DNA from: JBGLNL01 sp046484125
Lineage (GTDB): Bacteria; Chloroflexota; Dehalococcoidia; SZUA-161; SpSt-899
DNA length: 11,837 bases
Assembly: GCA_046484125.1 (NCBI GenBank)
Contig: JAWOBX010000119.1
Span: 1-11,837, forward strand
Direction: 5' to 3'
Shown here: positions 7,034 to 11,837 of the stretch, piece by piece
How positions within the stretch are numbered: the stretch's first letter is position 1
How the letters are laid out: every line of letters starts with the position of its first letter
Notes under the pieces: generated by a model
What the model was told of the DNA's origin: nothing
Databases searched by the model: none
Seen by the model: only the letters and a program-made list of their open reading frames with translations
Position numbers and translations under genes: made by a program

Positions 7034-7234
7034 TCAGAGGTTCCCTAACAGATCCAGCGAAACGTTAGCCCTCAGTGCTATCTGATGCCCCTCCGGGCTG
7101 ACCTGGCGAACCGCTCCGCACTCGGGAAACGATTTGCAGCAGCACCTCTGGGTCCTGGCGCCATTGGGATGGACTTTTACCGTCTCCCATCTGTGATGAT
7201 GCAATCTCGGTTTAGTCTGTTCTTTCACAGTCAT
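7034..7234 (-). CDS. Possible small Cys/His-rich protein, 66 residues
   Basis: An uncertain gene. Starting at the ATG at 7234, which follows GGTGGG by 4 nt, it reads MTVKEQTKPRLHHHRWETVK and continues VHPNGARTQRCCCKSFPECGAVRQVSPEGHQ. The HHHRWETVKV segment, then a glycine turn, then a Cys cluster with CGAVR, recalls small zinc-ribbon or HNH-like zinc-site proteins, but I cannot name a family. The frame remains open upstream to 7294, next to the tRNA gene. The stop codon lies at the edge of the G-run repeat, so the C-terminus may be truncated or the ORF fortuitous. Confidence 0.37.
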   Translation of the reverse strand: MTVKEQTKPRLHHHRWETVKVHPNGARTQRCCCKSFPECGAVRQVSPEGHQIALRANVSLDLLGNL

Positions 7235-7295
7235 AAGTCCCACCATTACTAACTTTTGTATTATGGACGAGAACAGCGGGGTATTTTGTTCCATG

Positions 7296-7372
7296 TGGCG
7301 TCCCTGCCGAGACTCGAACTCGGAACCTACGGCTTAGAAGGCCGTCGCTCTATCCGATTGAGCTACAGGGAC
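7296..7372 (-). tRNA. trnR: tRNA-Arg (anticodon TCT)
   Basis: A complete 77-nt cloverleaf on the minus strand. The acceptor GTCCCTG pairs with CAGGGAC, the D-arm is GCTC...GAGC, and the anticodon stem ACGGC/GCCGT carries the loop CTTCTAA with anticodon TCT at 7338-7336. The T-arm holds GGTTCCGAGTTCGAGTCTCG, followed by discriminator G and an encoded CCA at 7298-7296. It decodes AGA, and AGG by wobble. A good promoter lies 13 bp upstream. Confidence 0.97.
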
Positions 7373-7384
7373 GCGGGCTTAAAT

Positions 7385-7413
7385 AATATAGCACAGGCCC
7401 GAGCACATCTCAA
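7385..7413 (-). promoter_or_regulatory. Promoter of tRNA-Arg
   Basis: On the minus strand, TTGAGA (7413-7408), a 17-nt spacer and TATATT (7390-7385) place the transcription start about 6 nt before the mature 5' end of the tRNA. Confidence 0.58.
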
Positions 7414-7576
7414 TCGTCCGGTTGGGCCCGGCAAAAAGATGGATTGATTTGGACGCATACTGGCATTTTCTCAAGTGCAGCTTCCCATCGTCCCGGGGAA
7501 ACGGAACATTTCGATTAATTATCACCCGCGGGGTGAATGTGTTTGTATTTACAACGCTGTTTCCAGATTGTGCAGC

Positions 7577-7593
7577 GGCGGAGTTTATCCGCC
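7577..7593 (-). terminator. Possible terminator hairpin after the EpsI-like gene
   Basis: A 6-bp stem GGCGGA/TCCGCC with a 5-nt loop lies 6 nt past the stop codon of the EpsI-like gene. No run of T follows, so it may only be a 3'-end stabilising hairpin. Confidence 0.25.
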
Positions 7594-7599
7594 AACTCT

Positions 7600-8475
7600 T
7601 TAACTCGATACAGCCTTCCTCTTCATCCTCACCGGAAGGGCTACCAGCGCCAGTGGAACAGCGAACATAAAAACGATCAGAAAGTAGCCCCCCGGACCCA
7701 TATCCAGCATGTAGGAGATGAACATCTTCCGGTTGGATTTATCCGGCTCAAACAGGAGTGGTATCACCTCCCCCATGAACTCCTGGCACCTGGCCAGCGA
7801 AGCGTCATAATCCCCGCTGGAGGGCGCGACCGTCGAAACCCTCACCATGTCGATGGTCTCACCGTTGATACCGCTTTCCTTGATATAGAAATAGATAACA
7901 ACCCTTCGTTCTCCTTCACCATTCCTCACCAGCAGCTTCTTAACCGATATCTCACCACAATCGATTGAAACCTCCCCCTTAACCCACCTTGCCACCTTTT
8001 CAGGGTCAATCTCATAAAGCTTCGCGACCCACGAGGTGTCAGTTACCCTTACGATGGCCTTGCCTTCCTCTTCTATGGTATATCCTATGGCCGGATAACA
8101 TACGGTTGGAGGATGAAAGCTCGTCCTGTCGGAACTCTGCATGATCAACAGAAAAACCGGATCAAACGGGTTCTCATCGATGTAATTGCGGTTGATAACC
8201 GTATCAGCGCCCAGTGACTGCTTCCAGCCCCCTACATCCTTATCAATGCCCACCCACCTGTCAATCCGATCAGGGAACTGGTTCAGCTCCTCCGCATCGC
8301 CAAGATCGTGGCTTACATTGACGGTCAGTTCGTTACCCCTATCCCTGGATAGATCGTCATCGACGAACTTCACATTGTTGAAGAAGTCCTCGGGGCTGGT
8401 GAATGAAAAGACAGTAACCAGGAAGAACAGGAGAACCCCTATGATTATGAACGTTGTACTGTGTTTAGTAATCAA
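7600..8475 (-). CDS. EpsI/DUF3485-like exosortase-associated membrane protein
   Basis: This 291-residue protein has an N-terminal membrane anchor (residues about 8-25), a large extracytoplasmic domain and a second C-terminal helix (about 264-282) followed by the basic RMKRKAVSS. The core motif RTSFHPPTVCYPAIGYTI (117-134) with His121 and Cys126 matches the conserved region of EpsI (DUF3485), as do the Trp-containing WVGIDKDVGGW (74-84) and a basic-flanked strand RRVVIYFYI (190-198). In bacteria with PEP-CTERM systems, EpsI is encoded beside or fused to the exosortase and takes part in exopolysaccharide/protein-sorting loci. Here no exosortase is adjacent, so it is an orphan. EpsI proteins are generally shorter with a single anchor, so the C-terminal helix is unusual. 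The start is taken as TTG at 8475 because no ATG lies upstream of the anchor and a stop precedes it. A good promoter lies about 110 nt upstream. Confidence 0.8.
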   Translation of the reverse strand: MITKHSTTFIIIGVLLFFLVTVFSFTSPEDFFNNVKFVDDDLSRDRGNELTVNVSHDLGDAEELNQFPDRIDRWVGIDKDVGGWKQSLGADTVINRNYIDENPFDPVFLLIMQSSDRTSFHPPTVCYPAIGYTIEEEGKAIVRVTDTSWVAKLYEIDPEKVARWVKGEVSIDCGEISVKKLLVRNGEGERRVVIYFYIKESGINGETIDMVRVSTVAPSSGDYDASLARCQEFMGEVIPLLFEPDKSNRKMFISYMLDMGPGGYFLIVFMFAVPLALVALPVRMKRKAVSS

Positions 8476-8582
8476 TAACTTTTGGTCCCCTGTTTATTCG
8501 AAGCCATCCATAAGTTCTTGTCCCTGCCTGTACCCCGCGAAACCACCGCTTTTGGCAGCCCTTCACCGGTGCGTCATACTTA

Positions 8583-8611
8583 ATTGTAGACAGCAGGATT
8601 GACAATATCAA
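8583..8611 (-). promoter_or_regulatory. Putative promoter of the EpsI-like gene
   Basis: On the minus strand, TTGATA (8611-8606), a 17-nt spacer and TACAAT (8588-8583) form a near-consensus promoter. It implies a leader of about 100 nt before the TTG start, in which I see no recognisable riboswitch. Confidence 0.52.
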
Positions 8612-8835
8612 GTGAAGGATGGTCTTTAAGTTTTAGAACATTTCCTTTTTTTCAACTGGAATGCAAACCTGAGATGAACAGACGCTCCACAGCAAAACCG
8701 GGGACACTACCCCAACCACCCATCTGGACGGGTGATTTTCATCAGCATGACACCATAAGTATTTGTCACCGGCCACCGGATTACGAATCAGGTTGGCCGG
8801 TTTCTTTGTCGCGCCCTATCTCCCCCGCCGAGCCT
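8612..8835. other. Non-coding stretch with one hairpin
   Basis: No supported gene; the open frame here (8599-8907, plus) has no homology feature and runs into a repeat. ACCGGCCA (8768-8775) pairs with TGGCCGGT (8794-8801) and is followed by TTCTTTGT, so a weak plus-strand terminator is possible. CCAACCACCCATCTGGA occurs at 8712-8728 and again at 8959-8975. Confidence 0.45.
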
Positions 8836-8913
8836 GTCATACTGAGCGCGAGCGAAGTATCTCCTCTCTTGGCTGGGAAATTCTTCAGTCGGCGCTGCTT
8901 CCCTTAGAATGAC
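8836..8913. repeat. Short terminal-inverted-repeat element (copy 1)
   Basis: A 78-bp element begins GTCATACTGAG and ends CTTAGAATGAC, which are near-inverted. Inside, GCGAAGTATCTC is partly complementary to the later TTCTTCAGTCGGCGC, so the whole can fold as one long hairpin. A second copy lies at 11396-11474. It carries no coding capacity and looks like a non-autonomous, MITE-like or REP-like dispersed repeat. Confidence 0.75.
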
Positions 8914-8926
8914 ATCTTTCCAGTCT

Positions 8927-8998
8927 GTCATTCCCGCCCCCGATCGGGAATCTACCACCCAACCACCCATCTGGATTCCCAATCAAGTCGGGAATGAC
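8927..8998. repeat. GTCATTCCCG inverted-repeat element (copy 1)
   Basis: A 72-bp segment is bounded by perfect 10-bp inverted ends GTCATTCCCG (8927-8936) and CGGGAATGAC (8989-8998). It includes the internal block GATCGGGAATCT shared with the copies at 11490, at 6917 (minus) and, in decayed form, at 9729. Confidence 0.72.
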
Positions 8999-9005
8999 AG
9001 TTTAA

Positions 9006-9094
9006 GGGCGAACGCCATTCGCCCCTACTGACTATCGACTATCGACTACTGACCATCGACCACCGACCATCGACTCCCGACTATCGACTATCAA
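9006..9094. repeat. Hairpin plus heptamer tandem array (left copy)
   Basis: GGGCGAA (9006-9012) pairs with TTCGCCC (9018-9024) over 5 nt. Immediately after, from 9025 to 9094, ten head-to-tail 7-mers run without a break, with consensus C(T/C)ATCGA: for example CTATCGA three times, CCATCGA twice, CTACTGA twice. This resembles the short tandemly repeated heptamers known from cyanobacteria, but the units here are degenerate. Confidence 0.85.
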
Positions 9095-9097
9095 TAG

Positions 9098-9126
9098 TTG
9101 AAAAAAGCTCCAATCGCTTGTATTCT
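9098..9126 (+). promoter_or_regulatory. Putative promoter of the DUF4160-DUF2442 pair
   Basis: TTGAAA (9098-9103), a 17-nt spacer and TATTCT (9121-9126) begin 4 bp after the heptamer array ends. Transcription would start about 28 nt before the DUF4160 start codon. Confidence 0.52.
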
Positions 9127-9160
9127 AACCATGTAATAAACTAAGGGCTCCATTCAAAAC

Positions 9161-9412
9161 ATGCCGACGGTATTTCGGAGCGGTGGTTACCGATTCTTTT
9201 TCTATTCTGGCGACTACGATGAACCGCCGCATATACATGTCGAGTACGGAGACGGTGTGGCGAAATTCTGGCTCAATCCTGTAATGCTCGAGAAAAGCAG
9301 GGGCTTTTCAAGCAAAGAGTTGAAGAAGCTTTACAGCCTGATAGAAGAAAACCATTTTGTCCTGATGAAAGGCTGGGAGGACTATTTTGGAAACAAAAAC
9401 ACAGCCGGCTAA
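9161..9412 (+). CDS. DUF4160 domain protein
   Basis: An 83-residue cytoplasmic protein. It shows the DUF4160 pattern: MPTVFRSGGYRFFFYSGDYD, then the invariant EPPHIHVEYGDGVAKFWLNP (21-40), then a helical GFSSKELKKLYSLIEENHFVLMKGWEDYF (48-76). His24 and His26 are the conserved residues. The biochemical role is not established; such genes usually sit directly before a DUF2442 gene, as here, and the pair is often treated as a presumed toxin-antitoxin-like module. The ATG at 9161 lacks a close ribosome site (AAGGG about 13 nt away), so initiation may be weak. Its 3' end overlaps the next gene by 26 nt. Confidence 0.88.
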   Translation: MPTVFRSGGYRFFFYSGDYDEPPHIHVEYGDGVAKFWLNPVMLEKSRGFSSKELKKLYSLIEENHFVLMKGWEDYFGNKNTAG

Positions 9413-9683
9413 CATCGAGACTGTGAAACTAACGGACGACAATCTTATCGTCGCACTGGCGGATGGACGTACAGTCTCGGTACCTCTTACCTGGTACCCA
9501 AGGTTACTGCATGGTAAACCAGGGGAAAGGGATAACTGGCAGTTAATCGGAAAAGGTGAGGGAATCCATTGGCCGGATCTTGACGAAGACATAAGTATTG
9601 ACAACATCCTGCTTGGAAAACGCTCCAGAGAAACGCAGCAATCTCTCAGGCAATGGCTTGAAAGACGGGGTAGCTCCACTTAA
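9387..9683 (+). CDS. DUF2442 domain protein
   Basis: A 98-residue protein with the full DUF2442 signature: VKLTDDNLIVALADGRTVSV (13-32), PLTWYPRLLHG (33-43), ERDNWQLIGKGEGIHWPDLD (47-66) and EDISIDNILLG. In the family this is an all-beta plus C-terminal helix domain, proposed but not proved to be a DNA-binding or antitoxin-like partner of DUF4160. The start is TTG at 9387, chosen because GGGAGG lies 6 nt upstream inside the DUF4160 gene. The 26-nt overlap implies translational coupling. The T-rich TTTTTTCTTTTG at about 9720 may end the transcript, but no clear stem precedes it. The Ser/Arg-rich tail (residues 78-98) is outside the usual domain. Confidence 0.9.
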   Translation: METKTQPANIETVKLTDDNLIVALADGRTVSVPLTWYPRLLHGKPGERDNWQLIGKGEGIHWPDLDEDISIDNILLGKRSRETQQSLRQWLERRGSST

Positions 9684-9728
9684 CCCTCTTCGATTGCATG
9701 ACCAACCAGAGAGCACATTTTTTCTTTT

Positions 9729-9800
9729 GTAATTCCCAACCCCGATTCGTGAATCTCTTCGCTCCCGCCTCCGCTTGAGGGCGAACACAGAGATTCGCCC
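9729..9800. repeat. Decayed GTCATTCCCG-type element and hairpin (right copy)
   Basis: From 9729 the DNA reads GTAATTCCCAACCCCGATTC, then GTGAATCTCTTCG, CCTCCG and GGGCGAACAC. This parallels the 11490 element block by block with substitutions. It ends in the hairpin GGGCGAA (9779-9785) with TTCGCCC (9794-9800), 8-nt loop, which is the right-hand partner of the hairpin at 9006-9024. Confidence 0.65.
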
Positions 9801-9945
9801 CTACTGATTATCGACTATCGACTCCTGACTCTCGACTCGCCAACCCGCCAACTCGCAAACACGTCAACCCGTAAACGGTAAACTTCTGTATTCTGTCTCC
9901 TGTATTCTGTATCCCGACTCCCGACCATCGACTACCGACTACGTT
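9801..9945. repeat. Mosaic heptamer/octamer tandem array (right copy)
   Basis: Five 7-mers like CTATCGA (9801-9835) are followed by octamers of consensus NCG(C/T)(C/A)AAC (9837-9876) and one shortened unit (9877-9883). Then come four 7-mers of TTCTGTA type (9884-9911), then units like CTCCCGA, CCATCGA and CTACCGA (9912-9945, the first one base short). The array starts directly after a hairpin, exactly as the left array does. It fills most of the 376-bp gap before the GLUG gene; no coding sequence is seen. Confidence 0.83.
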
Positions 9946-9967
9946 TAAGGGTACATCCATTTTATAT

Positions 9968-9996
9968 TTGACGCCAGCGGGTGTATATGTTACAAA
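9968..9996 (+). promoter_or_regulatory. Putative promoter of the GLUG protein gene
   Basis: TTGACG (9968-9973), a 17-nt spacer and TACAAA (9991-9996) lie about 57 nt before the AT-rich leader reaches the ribosome site GGGAG at 10048-10052. Confidence 0.42.
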
Positions 9997-10059
9997 TACA
10001 CAAAAGTTCAAAAATAGTAAACAAAGATTTTTATATATCAGTAATCAGGGAGTTTGAAA

Positions 10060-11322
10060 ATGAAGAGAATATGTATACTGACCGGAATGGTACTCATCAT
10101 GCTCACGATGCTGGCAGTGATGCCGGTCACCGTTTCCGCCGACGGCACCCAGCCATCGGGCTCGGGGACCTCGGAGGATCCGTATCAGGTTTCCACGATG
10201 GATCATCTCCTGTGGATCAGCACCACCTCCAGTTCTTGGGGGGCTTATTTCGAACAGACCGCAGATATCGACGCCTCGGATACCTCAGGGTGGAACATTG
10301 GAGCTGGGTTCAGCCCCATTGGAGGCGGCGGAACTGATCAAAAATTTGACGGGGTCTATGACGGTGGTGGACATGTGATTTCAAATTTGACTATCAATCG
10401 ACCCAACACGGTGAATGTCGGATTATTTGGCCATATCGGAGAATCAGGAAGCGGAGACGGCGTTGAAATCAAGAATTTAGTGTTGACCAATGTCGATATT
10501 AAAGGTGCCAGAGGAACAGGTAGCCTGGTGGGTCGAGTCACCGGGGACGAGAATACGTTTATCACCCGATGTACCGCAAGCAATGGAACCGTAATAGGCA
10601 ATGGTGCAACGGGCGGCTTGGTGGGTTCAAACAATAGTTATGTAGAAACCCCAAGCGATAGGAATCATCATCCAACCATTCAATATTCCTATGCCAATGT
10701 ATCTGTATCCTGGTCAACAATCGGGGCTGGTGATAAAATAGGCGGTTTGGCCGGATGCAATCAAAAGGGTAAAATATATTATTCCCATGCCCGTGGCTCT
10801 GTTACGGTGGATAATTCCGGCGAGCAAACAGAACCAACTCCGCAGAGAGTTGGAGGTTTGGCTGGCTGTATCTTGATTAGAGGATATATTATTAATTCTT
10901 ATTCAGCAGGTAATGTTTCCACAGCGGGAACGGTTAATGATGTAGGCGGATTTGTTGGAAGTGGGGGTGGGGGAGGTTCAAATGGTGACACGGAGAACTG
11001 CTTTTGGGATACAGAAACATCTGGTCAATCAAGCAGTTCACCTGGTTCCGGCTGTACTGGAAAAACAACGACGCAGATGCAGACCCAATCCACCTTCACC
11101 GATACAGCTACAGAAGGATTAGACGAATCCTGGGATTTCACCAATACCTGGGAGATGAACGAGGACGTGACCTATCCGCTCCTGCAGGGTGTGGAAGGGC
11201 AGCCGCCTATCCCGGAATGGCCGGTTATCGCGCTCTTCTCATCAGGACTCCTGCTGATTGCGGGATTTATTGTGGTAAGAAGGAATAACATACGGGGTTT
11301 GCTTCAAAGGCAGGCCACATAA
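10060..11322 (+). CDS. Secreted GLUG-motif surface protein with C-terminal anchor/sorting-like tail
   Basis: A 420-residue exported protein. Residues 1-27 are a Sec signal peptide (KR, hydrophobic core, VSA before Asp28). Next is the entry block GSGTSEDPYQVSTMDHLLWI (34-53), followed by TADIDASDT...GFSPIGG and FDGVYDGGGHVISNLTI (96-112). A beta-helix-like domain carries GLUG-type repeats: VGLFGHI (120), GSLVGRV (154), GGLVGSN (185), GGLAGCN (228), GGLAGCI (265) and GGFVGSG (296). A conserved CFWDTETSGQSSSSPGSGCTGKTT closes it. The tail reads IPEWP (384-388), a hydrophobic helix to about 406, then Arg-Arg, the three-part design of exosortase-type signals. The function is probably surface adhesion or a layer component, by analogy only. 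The ATG at 10060 is preferred over TTG at 10054 because GGGAG lies 7 nt upstream. The middle part is visibly lower in GC than the ends. Confidence 0.88.
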   Translation: MKRICILTGMVLIMLTMLAVMPVTVSADGTQPSGSGTSEDPYQVSTMDHLLWISTTSSSWGAYFEQTADIDASDTSGWNIGAGFSPIGGGGTDQKFDGVYDGGGHVISNLTINRPNTVNVGLFGHIGESGSGDGVEIKNLVLTNVDIKGARGTGSLVGRVTGDENTFITRCTASNGTVIGNGATGGLVGSNNSYVETPSDRNHHPTIQYSYANVSVSWSTIGAGDKIGGLAGCNQKGKIYYSHARGSVTVDNSGEQTEPTPQRVGGLAGCILIRGYIINSYSAGNVSTAGTVNDVGGFVGSGGGGGSNGDTENCFWDTETSGQSSSSPGSGCTGKTTTQMQTQSTFTDTATEGLDESWDFTNTWEMNEDVTYPLLQGVEGQPPIPEWPVIALFSSGLLLIAGFIVVRRNNIRGLLQRQAT

Positions 11323-11395
11323 CTGAGGGCCCCGACAGGAAAACACACCCCGGCCACTCCTCTGAAAGAGGCGAATTCCTGTGCTCGCTTAATCC
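11323..11395. other. Short spacer after the GLUG gene
   Basis: Non-coding. It contains a small CCTCT/AGAGG stem with a 3-nt loop (about 11358-11371) with no T tract. Together with the repeats up to 11640 and the IS end it makes up the gene-free stretch 11323-11734. Confidence 0.4.
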
Positions 11396-11474
11396 GTCAT
11401 ACTGAGCGCCAGCGAAGTATCTCCCCGTTCACATCAGAGATTCTTCGGTCGCAGCCAGCTTCCCTCAGAATGAC
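11396..11474. repeat. Short terminal-inverted-repeat element (copy 2)
   Basis: A 79-bp element with ends GTCATACTGAG and CTCAGAATGAC. The interior GCGAAGTATCTC faces GAGATTCTTCGGTCGC, so pairing is better than in copy 1 at 8836-8913. As in copy 1, a GTCATTCCCG element follows within 20 bp, so the two elements travel or accumulate in the same order. Confidence 0.78.
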
Positions 11475-11489
11475 GGCACTCTTTTATTT

Positions 11490-11640
11490 GTCATTCCCGA
11501 CCCCAGATCGGGAATCTCTATCGCCTCCGGCGAACACTTCCCACCCAACCACCCTTTAGTATCCGGGGGGCACCCCCGGACCCCCGGCAGGAGAACGCCC
11601 CCGGCGCTAACGCGCCACCCCCTCTTTCGGAAAGAGGGGG
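11490..11640 (+). repeat. Composite repeat with terminal CCCCCTCTTT hairpin
   Basis: It begins GTCATTCCCGACCCCAGATC and continues with GGGAATCT, GCCTCCGGC, TCCCACCC and TATCCGGGGGG. It ends in a 10-bp hairpin CCCCCTCTTT (11618-11627) with AAAGAGGGGG (11631-11640), loop 3 nt. The inverted relative is at 6782-6917. The end hairpin could stop transcription in either direction but lacks a T tract. Confidence 0.72.
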
Positions 11641-11734
11641 ATTAAGGCACTCTTGTCCAAATTAAGTTTTAGAACTGAGTCCTCCATATGGTATAAAGAG
11701 TTAAACCCAAAACACTCAACCAAAGGAGGACCCA

Positions 11735-11837
11735 GTGAATAAGTATTGTAGCATGTTTAGTCAGATACTGCAGTCGTTTCCGCGTTTGGAGTTTCAGCGG
11801 ATGGTCAAAGAAACCAAATCTGAGCGTCATGCCAGAG
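11735..11837 (+). CDS. IS4-family-like transposase, N-terminal fragment at window edge
   Basis: The first 34 codons of a transposase that continues beyond the window. The start is GTG at 11735 behind an ideal AAAGGAGGA ribosome site. The residues after the start read NKYCSMFSQILQSFPRLEFQ and RMVKETKSERHAR, matching the N-terminal DUF4372-type domain (SxFxQLLxxFPRxEFxxxV...ERHAKGF) found in many IS4-family transposases. The catalytic DDE residues lie outside. The left end of the insertion sequence should fall within about 100 bp upstream, plausibly between 11641 and 11700, but its inverted repeat cannot be fixed without the right end. Confidence 0.82.
   Translation, partial: MNKYCSMFSQILQSFPRLEFQRMVKETKSERHAR

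Noticed and set aside
8476..8580. A possible truncated gene upstream of the EpsI-like start, ending in a TTGA overlap
   Set aside because: The open stretch is only about 34 codons, bounded by a stop just upstream, with no recognisable exosortase or other motif.
8599..8907. Plus-strand 102-codon open frame
   Set aside because: No homology pattern, no good ribosome site, and its 3' part lies in the terminal-inverted-repeat element shared with 11396-11474.
9025..9094. CRISPR array
   Set aside because: The repeat units are 7 bp with no spacers, and no cas genes are present.
9808..10011. Minus-strand 67-codon open frame
   Set aside because: It is a translation of the heptamer/octamer array; its apparent peptide periodicity comes from the repeat.

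Overview
The window looks like a chromosomal segment of an anaerobic, metabolically versatile bacterium, most likely a Chloroflexota (Dehalococcoidia-type) lineage. The pointers are a 46-residue DUF5679 zinc-ribbon protein, an archaeal-type GlmM-like hexosephosphate mutase, stand-alone molybdopterin and crotonase enzymes of the kind common in subsurface Chloroflexota, GLUG-repeat surface proteins, and a high load of short hairpin-forming repeats. This placement is inference from gene content; no marker gene here fixes the taxonomy.

Layout. Positions 1-1248 (minus strand) hold a probable two-gene operon: a crotonase (enoyl-CoA hydratase-like) followed 11 nt later by an FAD-linked oxidase that runs off the left edge. 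On the plus strand, a DUF5679 mini-protein (1483-1623) has its own promoter and a terminator, then comes a 745-residue molybdopterin oxidoreductase (1702-3939) whose start codon lies just behind that terminator. Convergent to it is a GlmM-like mutase (3976-5325, minus). A 75-residue unknown ORF (5509-5736, plus) is divergent from the mutase, and a SnoaL/NTF2-like protein (5945-6451, minus) follows. From about 6452 the window changes character. Genes become sparse and are separated by repeat-rich DNA: a possible small Cys/His-rich ORF (7034-7234, minus), tRNA-Arg(TCT) (7296-7372, minus), an orphan EpsI/DUF3485-like membrane protein (7600-8475, minus), a DUF4160-DUF2442 overlapping gene pair (9161-9683, plus), a secreted GLUG-motif protein with a C-terminal membrane anchor (10060-11322, plus) and the first 34 codons of an IS4-family-like transposase at the right edge (from 11735, plus).

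How the parts may work together. The left half is metabolic: acyl-CoA and oxidoreductase chemistry plus amino-sugar/hexose phosphate isomerisation. The right half suggests a cell-surface theme. An EpsI-like protein, which in other bacteria works with exosortases, lies 1.6 kb from a secreted GLUG protein that ends in Pro-Glu-Trp, a transmembrane helix and Arg-Arg, the layout of an exosortase sorting signal. No exosortase gene is visible. The DUF4160-DUF2442 pair is boxed on both sides by the same hairpin followed by a degenerate heptamer tandem array. On the right this array passes through heptamer, octamer and other heptamer phases, which is the most unusual DNA structure in the window. A composite repeat of about 140-150 bp also occurs in opposite orientation at 6782-6917 and 11490-11640.
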